A DNA stretch of 58,967 bases, from positions 1 to 58,967 of the forward strand of contig JAFSWT010000139.1 in assembly GCA_017444395.1 (NCBI GenBank), given 5' to 3'. Positions 53,611 through 58,967 of this stretch are shown piece after piece. Source of the DNA: Schwartzia sp. (in: firmicutes) (lineage in GTDB: Bacteria; Bacillota; Negativicutes; Selenomonadales; Selenomonadaceae). The notes beneath the pieces are model-generated. The model searched no databases, was not told the DNA's origin, and was given only the letters and a program-made list of their open reading frames with translations. Within the stretch, counting starts at the first letter, position 1. Each line of letters begins with the position of its first letter. Made by a program: the position numbers and the translations under genes.

Positions 53611-53962
53611 CACCGCCTCTGCTTATCGGCCTTGTGTCAGCCTTTCGGAAGGAACCGGCCCTTCCCGGCAAACACACTTCACCAAAAATGGCTATCGCGT
53701 AAAGGATAAAACCTTCATGCGACAGCCATTTTTTCAAACCTGCGCAATTCTGTCACCGCCTCTTGTTCTCCGATTAGCCGCAAACGCTGATACGACACAG
53801 CTTTGTCGCCATTCTGAGAGAGGCGGCGATTTTTTATGCCATTCAATATTTTTGAACCGCGTTGCTTCGATGCCCACCGGCCTTTGAAAAACGAGACAAG
53901 AAACGCCCCTCGCCTTGTTGCCAAACCCGAATGCATCGTTTTCATGTGCGGTGTCCGTTTCC
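53611..53962. other. Gene-free stretch with two hairpin terminators
   Basis: About 350 bases. The hairpin 53684-53734 (AAAATGGCTATCGC against GCGACAGCCATTTT, one mismatch) can end both strands. A second, TCGCC/GGCGA followed by six T, lies at 53806-53835. An 83-codon minus-strand frame (53966-53715) overlaps both hairpins and has no ribosome site, so I do not call it. Confidence 0.65.
53684..53734. terminator. Bidirectional terminator between the aldo-keto reductase and recD2
   Basis: A 15-bp stem with one mismatch, flanked by A and T runs, between converging transcripts. Confidence 0.8.
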
Positions 53963-56143
53963 TCATTCCAGCGGGGTCTCATTCAGGCGCTCCGCCAGCA
54001 GTGTATAGCGGCGGCGGGTGCGGTCGTTTCCCACGGCGGTCAGGAGCGCCGCCCGGCTGCCGACGAGGATGACCCGTTCTTTGGCCCGGGTGACGGCAGT
54101 GTAAAGCAGGTTGCGCTGAAGCATGACCCGGTGGCCCGGCACCAGCGGCAGGAGAATCACCGGGTATTCGCTGCCCTGGCTCTTGTGGACGCTGATGGCG
54201 TAAGCCGGGGCGATTTCCACCAGCTCCGCCGTCTCGTATTCGGCCACAAGGTCAGGACCATAGCGCACCATGACGCGGTCGGTGATGGCCTCGATGACGC
54301 CCAGGTCGCCGTTGAAGACGCCCTTCTGGTAGTCGTTCTTCATCTGGATGACCTTGTCGCCGAGGCGGTAGGTCACGGCTCCGGCGACGATTTCCGGACG
54401 GCCGGGGGCGGCGGGATTCAGCGTCTTCTGCAGGAGGCGGTTCAGCGCGTCAACGCCGCAGGGCTGGCGGTGCATCGGAGAGAGTACCTGCACGTCGGCC
54501 TGCACGTCATAGCCGGCGGCGGGTAGTTCCTCGCCGCAGAGGGCGGCAATCTGACGCGCCGCGTCCTCTTCGGAAGCGGCCTCCCGGAACTCGAAGGCGG
54601 TGCCGAGGGCGCAGACGGGCAGGCGGCCGGCGTTGATGGCATGGGCGTTGCGGACGATGACGCTTTCCTCCGCCTGCCGGAAAATCTCCGTCAGCCGCAC
54701 GCAGGGAAAGACCTCGGAGCGCAGCAGCTCCTTCAGCACCGCCCCCGGCCCCACCGACGGGAGCTGGTCGGCGTCCCCCACCAGGATCACATGGCAGCCC
54801 GGCGGCGCGGCCGCCAGGAAATGGCGCATCAGCACGATGTCCATCATCGAGATTTCGTCGAGGATGACGACGTCCGCCGTCAGCGGTTCGTCCTCGTCCC
54901 GGCCAAAGACGGCCTCATCCTCGTCCTCGTCGGAGAGTCGCCCCTGGGATTCCAGCAGACGGTGAACGGTCATGGCCTTGCGGCCCGTGGACTCGGCCAG
55001 CCGCTTTGCCGCCCGGCCCGTCGGCGCCCCCAATAGCACCGAATAGCCGAGCCGCTCGAAAATCGCCAGCATGCCACGGATGACGGTGGTCTTGCCGGTG
55101 CCCGGTCCGCCGGTCAGCAGGAAAATACCGTGGGACAGCGCCGCCGCGATGGCCGCCCGCTGCCCCATCGCCAACTCGATGCCGTCCGCTTGCTCCCATT
55201 CCAGGGTCAGCGCCTCGGCGTCCGCCGGCGTCAAGGCCACCGCCCGCCGCTTGAGGTCAAGCAGCCGCCCGGCGACCTCGGTCTCGGCCCGATAGAGGTG
55301 GGTCGGGTAGATGAAAAGCTCGCTGCCCAGCGACGCCGTGAGGAACTGCCCGCCGCGAAGCTCCTCCCGCAGCGCCCCGGCAGCCGCCGCCCGTGAGACG
55401 CCGAGAAGCTGCGCCGCCCGTCCGATCAGCAAATCCTCCGGCAGGCAGCAGTGGCCGCCGGAGGCACAGACGGATCGCAAGGCATAGCCCAGCCCCGCTG
55501 CCAGCCGTTGCGGGTCCTCGGGCACAACCCCCGCCGCCTGCGCCACCCGGTCCGCCAGCACGAAACCGAAACCGCCGACCTCCCGGGCCAGCCGGTAGGG
55601 GTCCCGTTCCAGCACATCGAGGGCAAAGGAGCCATACTGCTTGTAGAGACGCCCGGCATAGGCCCCGGACACGCCGTGGGTTTCCAGCCACAGCATGATA
55701 TCCCGGATCTCCGATTGAGCGGTATAGGAGGCATGCATCTTCGCCGCCGTCTTCGGCCCGATGCCGGGAATCTCCCGCAGGCGATGGGGCTCATTCTCAA
55801 TGACGTCCAACGCTTTCTCACCGAAGGCCGCCACCAGCCGTGAAGCCATCGCCGGGCCGACGCCCTCCACCGCCCCCGAGGCCAGGAACCGCTCAATGCC
55901 CTCGGCACTGGAAGGGGCCGCCACCTGGATACCCGTCGCCTTGAACTGCTCGCCGAAGCGGGGATGACGAAACCAAGCCCCGGTCAGCTGCACCTGCTGG
56001 CCCACCAGCGGCGGCGCCGCGGGAATCGTGGCCGTGACGAGGTGGCGCTTTCCCTCCGGCTTCAGCCGGAACACGGAAAACCGCCCGTCGTCGCTGGCAA
56101 AGACGACGCTCTCCACCATGCCGGAAAGCTGCTCCTGCTCCAC
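53963..56143 (-). CDS. recD2: RecD2 ATP-dependent DNA helicase
   Basis: 726 residues, normal length for RecD2, a 5'-3' superfamily 1B helicase acting in DNA repair without RecBC. N-terminal OB-like domain, then helix-hairpin-helix motifs (LREIPGIGPKTAAKM), then the helicase core: Walker A LTGGPGTGKTTV, DEISMMD (Walker B), GDADQLPSVGPG (motif III) and the C-terminal SVHKSQGSEYPVI and YTAVTRAKERV motifs. Cytosolic. It ends about 350 bases from the aldo-keto reductase gene and begins 39 bases after the ABC-F gene on the same strand, so the two may be cotranscribed. Confidence 0.95.
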   Translation of the reverse strand: MEQEQLSGMVESVVFASDDGRFSVFRLKPEGKRHLVTATIPAAPPLVGQQVQLTGAWFRHPRFGEQFKATGIQVAAPSSAEGIERFLASGAVEGVGPAMASRLVAAFGEKALDVIENEPHRLREIPGIGPKTAAKMHASYTAQSEIRDIMLWLETHGVSGAYAGRLYKQYGSFALDVLERDPYRLAREVGGFGFVLADRVAQAAGVVPEDPQRLAAGLGYALRSVCASGGHCCLPEDLLIGRAAQLLGVSRAAAAGALREELRGGQFLTASLGSELFIYPTHLYRAETEVAGRLLDLKRRAVALTPADAEALTLEWEQADGIELAMGQRAAIAAALSHGIFLLTGGPGTGKTTVIRGMLAIFERLGYSVLLGAPTGRAAKRLAESTGRKAMTVHRLLESQGRLSDEDEDEAVFGRDEDEPLTADVVILDEISMMDIVLMRHFLAAAPPGCHVILVGDADQLPSVGPGAVLKELLRSEVFPCVRLTEIFRQAEESVIVRNAHAINAGRLPVCALGTAFEFREAASEEDAARQIAALCGEELPAAGYDVQADVQVLSPMHRQPCGVDALNRLLQKTLNPAAPGRPEIVAGAVTYRLGDKVIQMKNDYQKGVFNGDLGVIEAITDRVMVRYGPDLVAEYETAELVEIAPAYAISVHKSQGSEYPVILLPLVPGHRVMLQRNLLYTAVTRAKERVILVGSRAALLTAVGNDRTRRRYTLLAERLNETPLE

Positions 56144-56182
56144 GGCATCGTCCCCCTTTCTCCGCGCATCAACGCGATTCTA

Positions 56183-58090
56183 TTATTCTTCTTCCGCCAA
56201 CGCGCCCCAGCGTTCGTAGCGTTGCTCCACTTCCGCCGCCTTGGCAGCGTAGTCGGCGGCGATGGCGGCGCTTTTCTCCGGGTCGCTCTGGAGCAGCGGG
56301 TCGTTCATCTCCCGCTCCAGCAGCTTCAGCTCCGCCTCGGCCATGGCCAGCTCCGCCTCCGCCCGGGCCAGTGCTTCCGCCCGGCGTCCCTCATCCACCG
56401 CCGGCCGGGGCGCGGCTGACGTCGCCTTCGCCGTCGGCCGGGGCGCGGACGCTTTGGCCGGAGCCTCCTTCTTTAGCGGCGCTGCTTCCGCCGCCGCCTT
56501 TTCCTCGGCGTCCTTCTTCTCCCGGTAGTAGCTGTAATTGCCGCCGTACTCCGTGAGCTGCCCGTTTTCCAGCACCAGGGTACGGTTTGTCACCCGGTCG
56601 AGGAAATAACGGTCGTGGGACACCACCACGAAGGTGCCGGGGAAGGCCATCAGCGCCTCCTCCACTGCCTCTTTCGCCGGGATATCGAGATGGTTCGTCG
56701 GCTCGTCGAGGACCAGGAAATTCGCCCCGGTCAGCATCAGCTTCAAGAACGCCAACCGCGCCTGCTCGCCCCCCGACAGCTCCCCCACGACGCGCTCCAC
56801 TTCGTCCCCCCGGAACAGGAACGCCCCCAGATAGCTCCGGGCCTGGGCCTCGTCAACGCCGAACTCGTAGAGGATTTCGCCCAGCACTGTGCGCTCCGGG
56901 TGCAATCCTTCATGTTGCTGGGAGAAATAACCGATCTTTACCCGGCTGCCGATCTTCACCTCGCCCGTTGGCGACGGGAGATCCCCGAGGAGGACGCGCA
57001 GCAGCGTCGTCTTGCCGGCGCCGTTGGGCCCGACAATGGCCACGCCGTCGCCCCGGCGCACCAAAAACGAGATGTCCCGGAACACTGCCTGGTCCGCGAA
57101 CACCGCCGAGACGCCGCTTAGCTCCGCCACCCGCTCGGCGCATTCCGCCGGCGGATAAAAGGCGAAATAATTGAAAGCGGCCGTCTCCGGCGGCAGCACG
57201 ATGCGCTCCAGACGGTTGAGCTGGCTCTGGCGCCCCCGGGCCTGCTTCGCCTTGATGCCGGCCCGGTAGCGGCGGATGTACGCCTCCGTCTGGCGGATAT
57301 GCTCCTGCTGCTTCGCCCAGGCCGCCTCCAGCGACGCCCGCCGCTCCGCCCGGACCCGCTGGAAATACGTGTAGTTGCCCTCGTAAACCGTGACCGTCTG
57401 ATGGTCCAGCTCTAAAATCTTCGTCGCCACCCGGTCGAGGAACCGGCGGTCGTGGGAAATCAGCAGCACGGCGCCGCGGTAGCCCAGGAGGAACCCTTCC
57501 AGCCACTCGATCATGGTGATGTCGAGATGGTTCGTCGGCTCGTCCAGCAGCAGCAGCTCCGGCTCCCGCAGCAGCGACTTCGCCAGCGCCACCCGGGTCC
57601 GCTGCCCACCGGAGAGATGGGCGGCGCTCCGCGTCAGCTCCTCGTCGGTGAAGCCCAGCCCAAAGGCCACACGGCGGATCCGGCTCTCATAGTCGTAGCC
57701 CTCCAGATGCTCGAACCGTTCCACCACCCGGCCGTATTCCTCCATAGTACCGTCGTCAGCACCGGCGGCAATGGCCGCTTCCAGGCGCGCTTTCTTCGCC
57801 GCCAGCGCCTCGATATCCTCGAAGGCCCCCCGGAACTCCTCATACAGCGTCCCCGTTCCCAGCGCCGCCACCTGCTCGAGATAGCCTGCCGGTGAAGCCC
57901 CGTCGTAGCGCACCTGCCCGGCGTCGTACTCCTCCTCCCCCAGCAGGCAGCGGAAAAGCGTCGTCTTGCCCGCCCCGTTGGCCCCTACCAGCGCCGCCCG
58001 CTCGCCCCGCCGCACCCGGAAACTCACGTCACGGAACAGCTCCCTTATCCCGAAGGACTTCCTCAGCCCGCTGACCAAAAGCTCGCTCAT
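56183..58090 (-). CDS. ABC-F family ATPase
   Basis: 635 residues, two ATPase domains with no membrane part. Domain 1: GANGAGKTT, LSGGQRTRVALAKSLL, LLLDEPTNHLD. The linker (about 240-320) is rich in Arg/Lys and helical, the P-site tRNA interaction motif of ABC-F ribosome factors. Domain 2: GPNGAGKTT, LSGGEQARLAFLKLML, LVLDEPTNHLD. A C-terminal Ala/Lys linker and coiled coil (about 525-635) follows. The size and C-terminal coiled coil suggest the Uup or YdiF-like group. ATG 58090 follows AAAGGG; a longer in-frame start would run through the upstream AT-rich region and is unlikely. Confidence 0.93.
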   Translation of the reverse strand: MSELLVSGLRKSFGIRELFRDVSFRVRRGERAALVGANGAGKTTLFRCLLGEEEYDAGQVRYDGASPAGYLEQVAALGTGTLYEEFRGAFEDIEALAAKKARLEAAIAAGADDGTMEEYGRVVERFEHLEGYDYESRIRRVAFGLGFTDEELTRSAAHLSGGQRTRVALAKSLLREPELLLLDEPTNHLDITMIEWLEGFLLGYRGAVLLISHDRRFLDRVATKILELDHQTVTVYEGNYTYFQRVRAERRASLEAAWAKQQEHIRQTEAYIRRYRAGIKAKQARGRQSQLNRLERIVLPPETAAFNYFAFYPPAECAERVAELSGVSAVFADQAVFRDISFLVRRGDGVAIVGPNGAGKTTLLRVLLGDLPSPTGEVKIGSRVKIGYFSQQHEGLHPERTVLGEILYEFGVDEAQARSYLGAFLFRGDEVERVVGELSGGEQARLAFLKLMLTGANFLVLDEPTNHLDIPAKEAVEEALMAFPGTFVVVSHDRYFLDRVTNRTLVLENGQLTEYGGNYSYYREKKDAEEKAAAEAAPLKKEAPAKASAPRPTAKATSAAPRPAVDEGRRAEALARAEAELAMAEAELKLLEREMNDPLLQSDPEKSAAIAADYAAKAAEVEQRYERWGALAEEE

Positions 58091-58421
58091 CTCGTACCCT
58101 TTCCCCGACCGGGCGTCCCGCGCCCGCGTTTCCAAACATTTCTTTCCATTATAGCATTTTCCGGAGCCATTGCGCCAGCGATTTCCGCAAAAACACCCCG
58201 CCCGGGCGCCGCTACCCCCTTTTTCCCAAAAACCCGCCCAATTTTGCTGTCGGCAAACCGCCGGCTCCGCCGCGTCAAATCCATGCGAATATCCTATATT
58301 CAAATTCAAAATATCTCATTTTATCCGTTGCAATTCCGGAAATTTTGTCGATTCTCAGAAAATAGCTCCTGAATTCGACAAATCAAGACGATATTTTGTA
58401 CAAATCCAGCGAAATCCAAAT
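58091..58421. other. AT-rich intergenic stretch before parS
   Basis: About 330 bases without credible genes. It changes from GC-rich next to the ABC-F gene to strongly AT-rich after about 58290. It must hold the ABC-F promoter on the minus strand; no clear pair of boxes was found. Confidence 0.5.
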
Positions 58422-58437
58422 TGTTCCACGTGAAACA
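58422..58437. other. parS site (ParB/Spo0J binding)
   Basis: TGTTCCACGTGAAACA matches the bacterial parS consensus TGTTnCACGTGAAACA at every fixed position. It lies in an AT-rich intergenic region. ParB loads on such sites, which cluster near the replication origin, and helps recruit SMC and segregate the chromosome. This suggests the window is in the origin-proximal part of the chromosome. No parA or parB gene is in view. Confidence 0.85.
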
Positions 58438-58490
58438 ATACGAATATCGAATAGTAATCCTCGCTTTTTGTTTTGCCTCTTTGCCCATGA

Positions 58491-58524
58491 AAAACCGCGG
58501 CCCAAAACGAGCCGCGGTTTTTTC
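58491..58524 (-). terminator. Terminator of the GGGtGRT gene
   Basis: ACCGCGGC pairs with GCCGCGGT, with A and T runs on the two sides; it lies directly downstream of the minus-strand gene ending at 58548. Confidence 0.85.
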
Positions 58525-58547
58525 ATGCTGTATTCGTTTTTCCTCTC

Positions 58548-58967
58548 TTACTTCATCGCCTGCTCGATGCTGACGGCGACGGCGACGGTGGCGCCGACCA
58601 TGGGGTTGTTGCCCATGCCGATGAGGCCCATCATGTCAACGTGCGCCGGGACGGAGGAGGAGCCGGCGAACTGGGCGTCGCCGTGCATCCGGCCCATGGT
58701 GTCGGTCATGCCGTAGGAGGCGGGGCCGGCGGCCATGTTGTCGGGGTGCAGGGTGCGGCCGGTGCCGCCGCCGGAGGCGACGGAGAAGTATTTCTTGCCG
58801 CGCTCCCAGCAGTCCTTCTTGTAGCAGCCCGCCACCGGGTGCTGGAACCGGGTGGGATTGGTGGAGTTGCCGGTAATGGAGATATCGACGTCCTCATAGC
58901 GCATGATGGCGACGCCCTCGGGGACGCTGTCGGCGCCGTAGCAGCGGATGGCGCCGCGCTCGCCGTC
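58548..58967 (-). CDS. GGGtGRT family protein, 5' end beyond the window
   Basis: The last 139 residues of a longer protein; the frame stays open to the window edge (first readable residues DGERGAIRCYGAD). The name-giving motif is seen in SVASGGGTGRTLHP. Other conserved parts are ITGNSTNPTRFQHPVAGCYKKDC and VDMMGLIGMGNNPMVGATVAVAVSIEQAMK, rich in Gly and Met. The family is widespread in anaerobic Firmicutes and its role is not known to me. The ATG at 58904 is internal and not the start. Confidence 0.85.
   Translation of the reverse strand, partial: DGERGAIRCYGADSVPEGVAIMRYEDVDISITGNSTNPTRFQHPVAGCYKKDCWERGKKYFSVASGGGTGRTLHPDNMAAGPASYGMTDTMGRMHGDAQFAGSSSVPAHVDMMGLIGMGNNPMVGATVAVAVSIEQAMK

Noticed and set aside
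53715..53966. An 83-codon minus-strand frame between recD2 and the aldo-keto reductase
   Set aside because: It covers two hairpin terminators, has no ribosome site and resembles no family.
1..58967. CRISPR arrays, tRNA, rRNA and prophage genes
   Set aside because: No regular repeat-spacer pattern, no clover-leaf sequence, no ribosomal RNA signature and no phage structural or integrase gene were seen.

Overview
The window looks like chromosomal DNA from an anaerobic, GC-rich Gram-negative Firmicute, probably of the class Negativicutes (Selenomonas-like). The best single sign is the outer-membrane porin at 29849-31267. It has a signal peptide, an SLH domain, a coiled coil and a beta-barrel ending in phenylalanine, an arrangement typical of that class. 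Other signs fit: a perfect parS match near the right edge, a GGGtGRT-family gene, and a very large load of flavin, rubredoxin and iron-sulfur oxidoreductases with no respiratory genes. No rRNA, tRNA or CRISPR array was seen.

Layout. 1-1417: a tnpB-only IS200/IS605-type element that appears to have cut a rubrerythrin gene. 1699-1878: a block of nested palindromes. 1897-5225: an oxygen/redox operon (flavin reductase, beta-lactamase-fold protein fused to rubredoxin, cupin, PAS-like protein, cation-efflux transporter). 5407-13600: flavin reductase, a LysR regulator with its target hydrolase-SDR operon, flavoproteins, then a Tat-exported DUF362 protein with a ferredoxin-type aldo-keto reductase. 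13687-16482 (minus): a marR-hlyD-ABC permease operon. 16620-19614: a class M sirtuin and macrodomain pair (macrodomain interrupted by TGA), divergent from an Rrf2 regulator and its second target. 19921-23739: a hybrid histidine kinase and a hydrolase. 24211-40106: the most unusual region (see below). 40258-53610: two more DUF362 proteins, flavodoxins, aldo-keto reductases, a LysR regulator, a LarC N-terminal domain, a CMD-domain protein, an SDR and a beta-lactamase-fold hydrolase. 53963-58967: recD2, an ABC-F ATPase, parS and a GGGtGRT gene cut by the window edge.

The region at 24211-40106 joins a sigma-factor-style partner switch to non-ribosomal peptide chemistry and efflux. It encodes a membrane Cache-HAMP-PP2C (RsbU/SpoIIE-like) phosphatase, a STAS (RsbV-like) domain fused to an NRPS condensation domain, a MATE transporter fused to an RsbW-like ATPase domain, the porin, two multi-TM DUF6056-like proteins, an NRPS (A-T-C, with a condensation-domain remnant in front) and a second MATE-RsbW-like fusion. 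In both cassettes the condensation-domain gene is joined to its MATE gene by an ATGA overlap. I infer a signal-gated synthesis and export module. No sigma factor is encoded nearby.

Regulation is readable in several places. A near-identical promoter with a 19-bp spacer and a central dyad, the hallmark of MerR-family activators, stands before all three DUF362 genes and one flavodoxin lipoprotein. Operators can be proposed for both LysR proteins, for MarR and for Rrf2. Three genes carry disruptions: TGA in the macrodomain gene, TGA at a Trp position in one DUF6056-like gene, and one extra T in a T7 run in the first MATE fusion. These may be real decay or sequencing error.
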